Origin: Pseudomonadota bacterium
GTDB lineage: Bacteria; Desulfobacterota; Desulfobacteria; Desulfobacterales; RPRI01
DNA length: 64,000 nt
Reading direction: 5' to 3'
Assembly: GCA_018817425.1 (NCBI GenBank)
Contig: JAHITX010000020.1
Coordinates: forward strand, 17,024 to 81,023
The notes beneath the pieces were generated by a model, which worked only from the letters and a program-made list of their open reading frames with translations, did not search any database and was not told the DNA's origin. Position numbers and translations under genes: made by a program. Positions 37,553 through 45,776 of this stretch are shown piece by piece; positions within the stretch are counted from its first letter, which is position 1, and each line of letters starts with the position of its first letter.

Positions 37553-38889
37553 TCCACTTCCTCCTCATCATCAGTTTGCAGTTCACTGTCCGCAGTATCT
37601 ATTTTCTCGCTGCCCCCTGCCGACTGCCCCCTGCCAACTGATCCCTGCCCACTATCAACTGCCCGCTGCCGACTCTCTTCCAGCTCTCTCACCAGTTCCT
37701 TTTCGCTGGGCAGATAGAGCATATACTTAGCTGCAAAGAGCTGTTTATTTTCGCTTAATACAGAATACTTTACAATGGTTTTATCTTTATCGGTGCATAA
37801 AATCAGTCCCACCGTAGGGTTATCACCTTCTCCCCGTTGCAGGTCATCGAACATACGCACATACATATCCATCTGACCCACATCCTGATGAGTCAGCTCT
37901 CCGGTTTTAAGGTCAATTAATACGAAGCATTTCAGATGGTAATTGTAAAAAACAAGATCAATATAAAATTCTTTGGTTTCCGTAGAGATTCGTTTTTGCC
38001 GGGCGACAAAAGCAAAGCCTTTGCCCAGCTCAAGCAGAAAAGATTGGATGTTCTCTATGATGGCCTGTTCCAGCTTAGACTCGTGCAGTTTGTGTGATTC
38101 AGGCAAGCCCAAAAAATCCAGAATGTATGGATTCTTAATTATATCGGAAGCTGTTTCAATAATATGACCCTCACGAACCAACTCCATTACTCCGGCTTTA
38201 TCCTGACTTTTCAGCAATCTGGCGAAAAGAAAAGTATGTATTTGTCTTTGCAGATCAGGTACGCTCCAACCTTCTTTCTCAGCTTCAATTTCGTAAAACA
38301 ACCGTTCGTTTTTATGCTCTACCTTAGTCAGTGTGCGGTAATGCGACCAACTTAAAAGAGGCGAAAATCCTGTTATTTCAGAAGGATTTTTAATTGCAAG
38401 GCTCATATCTTCAAAAACGTCACAAGGCTTGTGACCAATTTCAGATTCTCCACAAGCCTTGTGGAGTTTTTCAGAACTCGGGAATTCTCCACAGGCTTTG
38501 TGGAGAATCCGGGGATTACGATCGGCATATAAGGTATAAAATTGTCTGAAATACCATAGATTAGTTGTAGAAAAACCTCTGCCGTATTTTTCAGTTAGCT
38601 CCCTGGACAGGTTTTCGATGATTTGTTTTCCATACTCAGCCCGCTGCTCCCCGTGTTGAATCTCTTGTACAATTTCCTGTCCGATTAGCCAGTAAGCGAT
38701 TACCATGTTACTGTTTACCGCTTTAACAACATTAGACTTTGCCTGTTCAAGAATGGACACAACTCTGTCAAAGAGATTAGTGCCGGCAATTTGAATAGTT
38801 GCCAGTGAATATTCAGCAGCCTGCAGTTCCTTACTCTCTCCTAACTGCTGACTGCCCACTGCTGACTGTTTGCTTTTTTTACTGCTCAT
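37549..38889 (-). CDS. YhcG family PDDEXK nuclease (DUF1016) inside the type I operon
   Basis: 446 aa. The DUF1016_N region (NMVIAYWLIGQEIVQEIQHG; YGRGFSTTNLWYFRQFY; LSWSHYRTL) is followed by a PDDEXK domain (EFYIDLVFYNYHLKCFVLIDLK, with D...D/E-K pattern; MDMYVRMFDD). It overlaps hsdM and hsdS by 4 nt each and so is an integral operon member. Three short palindromes inserted in frame encode LHKACGE-type repeats (38405-38510), and both termini carry CAGTGGGCAGT-derived peptide. It may act with the R-M complex or independently (inference). Confidence 0.88.
   Translation of the reverse strand: MSSKKSKQSAVGSQQLGESKELQAAEYSLATIQIAGTNLFDRVVSILEQAKSNVVKAVNSNMVIAYWLIGQEIVQEIQHGEQRAEYGKQIIENLSRELTEKYGRGFSTTNLWYFRQFYTLYADRNPRILHKACGEFPSSEKLHKACGESEIGHKPCDVFEDMSLAIKNPSEITGFSPLLSWSHYRTLTKVEHKNERLFYEIEAEKEGWSVPDLQRQIHTFLFARLLKSQDKAGVMELVREGHIIETASDIIKNPYILDFLGLPESHKLHESKLEQAIIENIQSFLLELGKGFAFVARQKRISTETKEFYIDLVFYNYHLKCFVLIDLKTGELTHQDVGQMDMYVRMFDDLQRGEGDNPTVGLILCTDKDKTIVKYSVLSENKQLFAAKYMLYLPSEKELVRELEESRQRAVDSGQGSVGRGQSAGGSEKIDTADSELQTDDEEEVE
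37570..37675. repeat. CAGTGGGCAGT-type repeat block within the yhcG-2 3' end
   Basis: Degenerate ACTGCCC/CTGCCGACT units encoding a Gln/Ser/Gly-rich C-terminal tail (SRQRAVDSGQGSVGRGQ). It is homologous over at least 50 bp to the block in hsdS. Confidence 0.7.
38419..38507. repeat. Three tandem palindromes within yhcG-2
   Basis: GTCACAAGGCTTGTGAC (38419-38435), CTCCACAAGCCTTGTGGAG (38448-38466) and TTCTCCACA-GGCTT-TGTGGAGAA (38485-38507) are related palindromes 12-18 bp apart. On the coding strand they give LHKACGE, LHKACGE and GHKPCDV. They preserve the frame and fall where related proteins have no insert. Confidence 0.8.
38815..38870. repeat. CAGTGGGCAGT-type repeat block within the yhcG-2 5' end
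   Basis: Short degenerate units (CTGCTGACTGCCCACTGCTG) encode the N-terminal SKQSAVGSQQLGESKEL of YhcG-2, before the DUF1016 domain begins. Confidence 0.6.
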
Positions 38890-40349
38890 TCCACTTCCTC
38901 CGATTCAATCAGAGTAAGTATTTCCTGCAACTCGTCCACACAGGCATTGAGTTCCGTGATAGCATCACTTGCCAGTATCTGCGGTTCGGGAAGTGAATTT
39001 GGGTCTTCCAGATTGTTATCTTTCAGCCAGGTGATATCGAGGTTGTAATCGCGCTCTTTAATATATGATATGGAAAAGTTTCTAAATCTGCCTTCTTCTC
39101 CAAGGTCTTTGCGCTTAACCTGCCCATTGGGGTCTTTTTCATAACATTTTTCAAACTCTGCAAACATTGCCGCAGTTAGTGGACGGTCTTTTTTTGTCAC
39201 TCCCGGAATATTGGTGCGACAGTCATATATCCAGGTATTCTCGGTTTTAAGACCTTTCTGAAAGAATATCACATTTGCTTTTACGCCCTGACTGTATGGC
39301 GTGAAGGTTCCATTTGGCAGCCGCAATAAAGTATGTACATTACAGTCTTCCATCAGGTACTTGAATACATCACCTGCCTCATCGGAAAAAAGCACATTAT
39401 CCGGCAACACCATTGCCGCCCGTCCACCGGGTTTTAGTATCGTAAACACATGCTGAATAAAGTTGAGCTGCTTATTGCTGGTGGCAACCGTAAAATCATC
39501 CCGCACCGGCGCCTGATTCGCACCTTTGGTGCCAAAAGGGGGATTGGTCAGGATACAATCATAGCGTTCTCCACGTTCCGGTTCATAAATACTATCGCCA
39601 AGGTAAATCTGCGGCTCAAGGCCATGCAGAAATAGGTTCATCAGCGCAAGCCTGCGGGGACGTGGCACCAGTTCCTGGCCGTAATAAGTCTGTTTTTTAA
39701 TGCGGAGCACATCTTTTCTATCCAACGCGCCTTTGGTAACTTTCATCAACCATTCATACGCCATCATCAAAAAGCCGGAAGTGCCGCAGGCGGGGTCACA
39801 AATTTTGTATTCTTTCGCCACCCGGGGATCGGGCTGCATCACATTAACAATTGAGCTAATAAGCACACGGGGAGTAAAGTATTGTCCTGCACCCTTTTTG
39901 CCTTCTGCTGCCGACTTTTCCAGAAGTCCTTCAAAGGCCGCGCCCTTGATATCAACCTCCATTGACGACCAGTCCTCTTCATCAATCATATTGATAACTT
40001 TTTTCAGATTGACCGGATTGGTAAATCGGGGCATAGCCTGTATAAAAATATCACCCAAAAGGCCGGACTGACGGCTTAAGGCACGCATGATTTGCGTGAA
40101 TGTATCAAGCAGGTCTGTTCCAGATTTCTCAGTAAAGGGCTCCCATGAACAATCCATTTTGACCATCTTTTTATTTTCTTCAAATTCCATTTTGGAAAGG
40201 TCAATACCCTTTTCATTTGCCATTTTCAAAAACAGCAAATAGGTTAGTTGCTCTATATAATCACCGTAATCAATTCCATCGTGACGCAGAGTATGGCAAA
40301 AGCCCCATAGTTTATTGACAACATCAGACAATTTTTTTCTCCTAATCAA
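38886..40349 (-). CDS. hsdM: Type I restriction-modification methyltransferase HsdM
   Basis: 487 aa. The HsdM_N helical domain precedes an N6-adenine methyltransferase domain with motif I CDPACGTSGFLMMAYE and motif IV NPPFGTKG. It methylates adenine in the bipartite site chosen by HsdS. It overlaps hsdR by 4 nt and yhcG-2 by 4 nt. No truncation is seen. Confidence 0.95.
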   Translation of the reverse strand: MIRRKKLSDVVNKLWGFCHTLRHDGIDYGDYIEQLTYLLFLKMANEKGIDLSKMEFEENKKMVKMDCSWEPFTEKSGTDLLDTFTQIMRALSRQSGLLGDIFIQAMPRFTNPVNLKKVINMIDEEDWSSMEVDIKGAAFEGLLEKSAAEGKKGAGQYFTPRVLISSIVNVMQPDPRVAKEYKICDPACGTSGFLMMAYEWLMKVTKGALDRKDVLRIKKQTYYGQELVPRPRRLALMNLFLHGLEPQIYLGDSIYEPERGERYDCILTNPPFGTKGANQAPVRDDFTVATSNKQLNFIQHVFTILKPGGRAAMVLPDNVLFSDEAGDVFKYLMEDCNVHTLLRLPNGTFTPYSQGVKANVIFFQKGLKTENTWIYDCRTNIPGVTKKDRPLTAAMFAEFEKCYEKDPNGQVKRKDLGEEGRFRNFSISYIKERDYNLDITWLKDNNLEDPNSLPEPQILASDAITELNACVDELQEILTLIESEEVE

Positions 40350-43015
40350 GCTGCAAGGGCTTCGTTAATTTCATTTACCAGAGTATTAAATTCGTTTCCA
40401 AATATCTGTTTAGCCTTTGTGCGTCCGCCGTGTCGCTCAAAAACAGGCATGATTTCAAAATCCTCCTCAGCAATCGCAAGGTTCTCAATTAAATGCTCTT
40501 TGATATAGGCTATCCAGGTAAGTTGTTCATTACTAAAATTATGGGCTCCGGCTATTAGGGAAATAACCAGCTCCACTCGTTCTTTAGCGGTAAGAATGGG
40601 AACATCGTAATCAGAGGCATGCTTTATCATTGAAATTATATCTGCGAGAGGTTTTTTATACACCAGTTCATGGCCACGTTGTAAATCCTTTTCTGAAAAG
40701 TCACTTTTGCGCAGCTTATCCCTCAAATCTTCCAGCGCATCGGTATTCCACTGTTTTGGCTTTGATAAAAGTATTTCGATAGCTTCTATCTGCTCGGGGT
40801 TTCTTTTTACAAAAGCTTCAAAAAGTTTGAGATAATCTTCGGGCTTCTGTAAATCACTGCCCACCCTGAACATGACTTCATCCTCTACGGTATCCACGAT
40901 ATCATATCCTTTAAAAAATACCTTTTGAGGCCGGGGGTAATTTTCCAACAGGTCTTGGAAATCTTTATCCATTAATAGCTGCATCGTATTGGTAAAACTC
41001 TTATCAATATTTTCTTTGAGCTTATCGGCATAGGCTTTCATGTCGCCATCAGGGATGTATTTCGCAAATTTATCCCGCGCCTCGGTTCCCATGTTCTTTT
41101 CAATTCGCCGGAGCCGTTTAATAAGCCGTTTTACATTATACTCCCGATCACGGTTATCATAAATCCTTTCGATAATCTCTGAAATGGGAACAGTCTCCTG
41201 CTGGAGGTTCACATTAAAATCAGTGGCATTTTTGAAATATTCAATAAGTGAGCCGTCAAAACAGTCAAAAATGGTAAATTTTTCCTTGTATATTTCTTTG
41301 CACAACCGTGTTCCGCGCCCCAGCATCTGAACCCAGAGAATACGGGATTTCACCATGCGCATGAATACAACCATTTCAATGGCTGGAATATCAACCCCGG
41401 TTGTAAGCATATCAACAGTAACAACGATTTTGGGTTCCGGACGGTTTCTGAATTGCCGGATCTTTTGCAGCGGGCGGTCAACCGTTGGGCTGCCGGTGAT
41501 TTTAATTACAAAATCATCCCCCCCGCCGTAAACCTGTTTGCAAGTTCTGACTACTTCATCGGCATGGGAAACATAAGGCAAATCATTAACAGCAAAGATA
41601 AGCATTTTGGGGAAACGCTTATGTTCTTCTTCATGCTTGTCCGTGTATTTTTTTATCGCTTTAATAATTTTTTTTGTACTATCCGGAGAAGTGATTTTGG
41701 CCTCTATCTCCGTAGCGCCAAATTCCCGCTCATCTTCAAGCTCATCAAGCTGCTCTGCTCCGGTTCCCATATCTATTTCACCGACCAGCTCACCTTCTTT
41801 GAGAAAAGCGCCGTTGATATGAATGTCGGATTTAATCTTAACAGCATCATAATCTACCAGATACCCATCCAGTACGGCCTGTTCGGTGCTGTATGAATAA
41901 ACTTTGTGTTTAAACATCGCAAGAGTATGTGTGGCAGGGGTGGCGGTAAGACCGATTTTTATGGCATCAAAATAGTCCAGAACATATTTCCACCGTCCTG
42001 TTTCCTTTGCTGAATATCCCCGATGGCACTCATCAGCAATAATGACATCGAATGCGTTTATGGGTATATCAAGCTTATTCGCATCAACATCATATTCAAA
42101 GTTACTGACCGCTTCTTTGCCCAAAAGATTTATAGACATCCTTTGAATGGTAGATACATATATAAAAGTTTGTTTTTCTTTAGGATTGGTTAGGTATTCT
42201 TCCGGTAATAACTTCGGGTCAAAATTGGATTCATCCTCTAAATCTTCCCGTTTAAACTTTTGACTGTACACTTCATACTCTTTGTCGAGTTTTAATCCTT
42301 CCGGTGTTTCAAAAGCAGAAATGGCAGACACGGTTTGGGCTGCCAATACTCTTCTGTCTACGAGAAAGAGGATTCTTTTTGCATAGCCGGATTTTAAAAA
42401 CCGGTAGATAGAAGAAACAAGGGTAAAGGTTTTTCCTGTACCCGTTGCCATTGCTAAAAGCATTTGCTTTGTGCCATCACAGGCACTATTTTCAATAGCT
42501 TCGATAGCCTTTATTTGATATGGCCGTAAACGGGTAATTTCATTAACCGGCCTTTTTTTAAACCAGGCTTCGGCGCTTTGTGTATCCCGGTTGAATTTAT
42601 CCAGCAATGCCTGAGGAGAATGAAAATCAAGTAACTGATAAGAGCAGTTTCCCTTATTCCTCACATCAAGATGAAAAATCAGTTCACCATTTGTTGAATA
42701 GAGAAAAGGAACTTTATACTCCCGCCATTCACCTATGGTATTTGGAACACCTTTTGAATATCTTTTGGCCTGTTCCAATACATTTTCTGCACCAACCGAA
42801 ATTTTTTTTGCTTCAATAATTCCAAATAGCTTCCCTTCAACAAATAAGGCATAATCGGCCGGACCGGTTGCTGTTGGATATTCTTCAACCGCATGCCGGA
42901 CAAGCAATGATGTATCATTAACTTTATCATTATGAATAATTTCCCAATTCAAAAAAGAAGATTTGAGTTTTTCGTCAATTCTTTTCTTACGGGTTATTTT
43001 TTCCGATTCAGTCAT
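40346..43015 (-). CDS. hsdR: Type I restriction endonuclease subunit HsdR
   Basis: 889 aa. The N-terminal PD-(D/E)XK nuclease has ADYALFVEGKLFGIIEAKK (D...ExK). The SF2 translocase has Walker A ATGTGKTFTL, DECHRGYS as Walker B/DEAD-box, and VTVDMLTTGVDIPA and QMLGRGTR in the second RecA lobe. A C-terminal helical HsdM/S-binding domain follows. It cuts unmodified DNA after translocation. It is the first gene of the operon; the ~300 bp upstream precede an XRE-Panacea gene on the same strand. Confidence 0.94.
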   Translation of the reverse strand: MTESEKITRKKRIDEKLKSSFLNWEIIHNDKVNDTSLLVRHAVEEYPTATGPADYALFVEGKLFGIIEAKKISVGAENVLEQAKRYSKGVPNTIGEWREYKVPFLYSTNGELIFHLDVRNKGNCSYQLLDFHSPQALLDKFNRDTQSAEAWFKKRPVNEITRLRPYQIKAIEAIENSACDGTKQMLLAMATGTGKTFTLVSSIYRFLKSGYAKRILFLVDRRVLAAQTVSAISAFETPEGLKLDKEYEVYSQKFKREDLEDESNFDPKLLPEEYLTNPKEKQTFIYVSTIQRMSINLLGKEAVSNFEYDVDANKLDIPINAFDVIIADECHRGYSAKETGRWKYVLDYFDAIKIGLTATPATHTLAMFKHKVYSYSTEQAVLDGYLVDYDAVKIKSDIHINGAFLKEGELVGEIDMGTGAEQLDELEDEREFGATEIEAKITSPDSTKKIIKAIKKYTDKHEEEHKRFPKMLIFAVNDLPYVSHADEVVRTCKQVYGGGDDFVIKITGSPTVDRPLQKIRQFRNRPEPKIVVTVDMLTTGVDIPAIEMVVFMRMVKSRILWVQMLGRGTRLCKEIYKEKFTIFDCFDGSLIEYFKNATDFNVNLQQETVPISEIIERIYDNRDREYNVKRLIKRLRRIEKNMGTEARDKFAKYIPDGDMKAYADKLKENIDKSFTNTMQLLMDKDFQDLLENYPRPQKVFFKGYDIVDTVEDEVMFRVGSDLQKPEDYLKLFEAFVKRNPEQIEAIEILLSKPKQWNTDALEDLRDKLRKSDFSEKDLQRGHELVYKKPLADIISMIKHASDYDVPILTAKERVELVISLIAGAHNFSNEQLTWIAYIKEHLIENLAIAEEDFEIMPVFERHGGRTKAKQIFGNEFNTLVNEINEALAA

Positions 43016-43321
43016 TCGTCTTCATCTCTTATTTTCTGCTGTCCAACAAGGTCATTGGGTATCCAAGACGGGTAAGTTTGTTATTATTCATAGACTTAAC
43101 AATTCATATATGTAATCTTCAATTTACCGGCTTGAAACCAATGCTGTTTGTTAAATAACTTTTACATTAATATTTGTTTGATATCAAATAACTATTGTGA
43201 ACTTTTATTTTCTTTTTTGATAATTAATTGCTCAACACCAATGTTTTCTGTACCGGCTCCTGTTATTATAAAATTTGTCGCAATTCACAAAACAATTAGC
43301 CATAATATTTTCAATCCGATC
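43016..43321. other. Intergenic region between XRE-Panacea gene and hsdR
   Basis: 306 bp, AT-rich, with only very short frames. It should hold the hsdR promoter. No gene for a small toxin partner of the Panacea protein was seen here on either strand. Confidence 0.4.
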
Positions 43322-44095
43322 CTAACGATTTTTCACCGAATAGGGCGAAGTCCGATAAAATACTGCTTCATATTGAATAATATCTCCATCCTCGGTGGTT
43401 TTCCATGGAACATCATTATGGGAGTATTCACTGATCTCGGAAGCATTCATATTTGACAAAGTATTTAAAACATCATCTATAACTTCTTTTTCGTGTGCTT
43501 TTAGCTGAGTCAGATCGGATTTTCTTAAAGGTAAATATTTAGTCTGCGGATATTTAAAATAATTGTCTTTTACCCTTACTAAATCTTTTCCCTCCATTTC
43601 TTCTATGACTTTTATAAATTCCTTAGGTGTCGGCCCATACTTGTTTTTTATATAAGTTGCTCCTATTAATTGTTCTTCATACTTTTCATAAAAATTGAAA
43701 TCCATGAAATAAAGAAGCTTATAAAGAACCGTTTCTCCGACATTGGGTTTGGACCCGACTTTCTCAAGGATATAGATTAGCACTTCCTTGAATTTTTGCA
43801 AATTCCTTTGAGGAACACTGATTCTGATTTCCTGTTTTTTTGCTTGTTTCTTTGTGGATTTTTCAAATAAGATTTTTATATCTTTTGTTATATCCAACAG
43901 AACATCCGTTTGAATATTAAATGTTTCAGCAAGCATAACTATCTCTTCGGCACTGATTTTTCTGGCTCCGGATTCTATTTGTGAAACAGCCACTCTGCTT
44001 ATTCCAAGTTTTTGTGCCAAAGAATCTTGGGACAATCCTGTTTTTCCTCTTATTTTTTTTATCTTCAAGCCTAAATCTTTATAAAAAGTATCCAT
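43322..44095 (-). CDS. XRE-family HTH plus Panacea (DUF4065) antitoxin-like protein
   Basis: 257 aa from ATG 44095, with AGGAG upstream. The N-terminal XRE HTH (about 8-62: LSQDSLAQKLGISRVAVSQIESG) is joined by a Lys-rich linker to a Panacea domain (about 97-240) with LYKLLYFMDFNFYE and YIKNKYGPTP. In known PanAT systems the Panacea protein neutralises an adjacent toxin. None is visible on either side, so this may act as a regulator of the downstream R-M operon (inference). Confidence 0.8.
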   Translation of the reverse strand: MDTFYKDLGLKIKKIRGKTGLSQDSLAQKLGISRVAVSQIESGARKISAEEIVMLAETFNIQTDVLLDITKDIKILFEKSTKKQAKKQEIRISVPQRNLQKFKEVLIYILEKVGSKPNVGETVLYKLLYFMDFNFYEKYEEQLIGATYIKNKYGPTPKEFIKVIEEMEGKDLVRVKDNYFKYPQTKYLPLRKSDLTQLKAHEKEVIDDVLNTLSNMNASEISEYSHNDVPWKTTEDGDIIQYEAVFYRTSPYSVKNR

Positions 44096-44328
44096 GATTA
44101 TAATCTCCTGCGATTTGAAAATATAAATACCATATGTATGATTATCTGTCAATCTGTTGTTTTATTATCTAACACTAATTTACGATATGGAATTACCAAT
44201 ATAGGTCAATAGAAGAACAAAGAAGATGTGATAATATTAAAATCAAATAATTATTGCTGAAGATTAATTATCTTTTTTGTTATTGGAAAATAATTTTCAT
44301 ACTGATAGACTGGTATAGGGAGTAACTT

Positions 44329-44568
44329 ATGGAAACAGTTGGCGCATATGAAGCAAAAACACATCTGCCCAAATTGCTTGAGCGAGTGATGAGGGGCGAA
44401 CGTATAACAATCACGAAACATGGTATTGCTGTTGCTGTGTTGCAACCTGTTAACCAAGCAATACCTACTGATGCCAGAGAAGTAATTGCCGATATCCGAA
44501 AATTTCGGGACAAACATAGCCTTGGCAATCTATCTATACGTGAAATGGTTGAAGACGGGCGAAAGTAA
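44329..44568 (+). CDS. Phd/YefM family antitoxin
   Basis: 79 aa. VGAYEAKTHLPKLLERVMRGERITITKHG is the DNA-binding N-terminal Phd/YefM fold, followed by a C-terminal toxin-binding tail. The downstream VapC-type toxin starts 1 nt after the stop (TAAATG), but only a remnant of it remains. The gene looks intact. Confidence 0.88.
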   Translation: METVGAYEAKTHLPKLLERVMRGERITITKHGIAVAVLQPVNQAIPTDAREVIADIRKFRDKHSLGNLSIREMVEDGRK

Positions 44569-44747
44569 ATGAGCGACCGGAAAGAATTATGGCGGACATA
44601 CTGTCTTTGGCGAGGGCAAACAATCTTTCCAGCTATGATGCATCATATCTCGATCTTTCGATAAGAAAAGGCATTCCTTTAGCCACGTTAGATAAAAAGT
44701 TAATAGAAGCTGCAAAAAATTTAAATGTACCAATCTATACAGGTTAG
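44569..44747 (+). pseudogene. vapC: Truncated VapC (PIN domain) toxin remnant
   Basis: The original ATG (44569) begins MSDR and then the frame is lost; a large internal deletion joins it to the C-terminal part. An ATG at 44589 starts a 52-codon frame: ADILSLARANNLSSYDASYLDL and IPLATLDKKLIEAA. This holds the third and fourth PIN acidic residues (YDASYLDL, ATLDKKL) but the N-terminal catalytic Asp and Glu are absent, so no RNase activity is expected. Confidence 0.85.
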
Positions 44748-44772
44748 GTGAGAAAGCTAAAAACGCAAGATT

Positions 44773-45039
44773 TCAACTGTGTCTATAGATATCGCCTCTG
44801 AAGCCAATAACCTCAATATAGACAATATGCTGTTCATCCTCCACAGAATAGATGATTCTCATATCGCCTACTCTTAATCGGTAACTGCCTTTTAATTCGC
44901 CAGATAATTTTTTGATGTTATATTTTTGGAATGGATTTTCAGAAAGCTTTGTAAAGGCAAGATTAAGCCGTTTAGCAGTAATTAAATCGGCTTTTTAATA
45001 AAACTTTGCAGCATTGCGGGAAAGTTCTATTTTATACAT
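44773..45039 (-). pseudogene. RelE/ParE-type toxin with in-frame nonsense codon
   Basis: From ATG 45039 the frame reads MYKIELSRNAAKFY, then TAA (44997-44995), then continues in frame KADLITAKRLNLAFTKLSENPF, GSYRLRVGDMRIIYSV and VIGFRGDIYRHS to TGA 44773. The length (88 codons) and fold match RelE/ParE toxins. A single GAA or CAA to TAA change would explain it. It overlaps the antitoxin gene end by 8 nt. Reading through or reversion would restore the toxin. Confidence 0.85.
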
Positions 45040-45259
45040 TCCGCTTAATATCTTCCCAATTTATGGTTTGCCCGGTACGAATATCTTCTTTTGCAGATCG
45101 ATAGTCTTCCATAAATCGGGGATCGTTTAACAGCATTCTGGTTTCATCTTCATCGCTTTGTTGCAAATCCTCTAAAAAATCTAAAGCTATTTTTAGTTTT
45201 TGGGGCGGCAAAGATTTTATGGCTCCTTCTATTTTGTTTTTTATTTCTGAAAGTTCCAT
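45032..45259 (-). CDS. Antitoxin of the broken RelE/ParE pair
   Basis: 75 aa, helical (IEGAIKSLPPQKLKIALDFLEDL) with a C-terminal tail NDPRFMEDYRSAKEDIRTGQ typical of antitoxins paired with RelE/ParE toxins. The 8-nt overlap with the toxin start marks a TA operon. The antitoxin is intact whereas the toxin carries a stop codon. Confidence 0.75.
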   Translation of the reverse strand: MELSEIKNKIEGAIKSLPPQKLKIALDFLEDLQQSDEDETRMLLNDPRFMEDYRSAKEDIRTGQTINWEDIKRNV

Positions 45260-45334
45260 GATGACCTCTTTTTTAGCTATGTATTTAGCAGAGCTAATAT
45301 CTATTTTGATTTTCCTGCTTAAGTAATAACATTT

Positions 45335-45476
45335 GAGCCACTTTCAAAACGTTTCAGTTTGGTCAAGCTCAAGGCGGGCGAAAATTTTAACCGCAGGAAT
45401 ACATGGCGTATTTCGAGGATTAAAATTTGAGTCCAACGCAGAGATCGGCCAAAATGGGGCGTTTTGAAACTGGCTC
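45335..45476 (+). repeat. 142-bp hairpin element, copy 5
   Basis: Complete copy, with a TTTTAA / TTAAAA inner stem. It lies about 75 bp upstream of the antitoxin start, thus in or near the promoter of the TA locus. The flanks are ATTT and GTTT (3 of 4 bases equal), a possible decayed target duplication. Confidence 0.9.
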
Positions 45477-45776
45477 GTTTATATAACTATTATTAAAGCT
45501 TCAAATAATATCTAATTTTGTCATAGTTTAAATTTTGATACAATAAAATAATTATGGACTCGTTGAAAGTCGGAAAACATTTCATCCCGTCATGCTGGAC
45601 ACCGATCCGGCATCCAGTATTGCATCATCTTGTAAACTTTCTGGATTCCGGGTCAAGCCTGGAATGACGAAGACCCACAGAAAGCTGTTTTTTTAATTAT
45701 AACACAGTCACGAAAGCTGAAATCCTGCAATTTTAAATACAGCGGCATTTAGCTTTTTCCGGGTTCGATATACATT
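45477..45776. repeat. Intergenic region with REP-like palindrome
   Basis: 300 bp without a supported gene. From 45588 to 45669 runs an imperfect palindrome of the widespread CGTCATTCCGG...GGAATGACG type: CGTCATGCTGGAC pairs with GCCTGGAATGACG, and GATCCGGCATCCAG with CTGGATTCCGGGTC. It is downstream of the radical SAM gene on the minus strand and may stabilise or end that transcript. Confidence 0.6.

Noticed and set aside
38419..38507. Palindromes with regular spacing resembling a CRISPR array
   Set aside because: Units are 17-23 bp palindromes inside an intact coding frame, only three, with short spacers and no cas genes.
26855..43240. Similar GTTCAATnCCGATG strings near 26890, 27950 and 43220
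   Set aside because: Short and diverged; could be remnants of a common element but not supportable from three weak matches.
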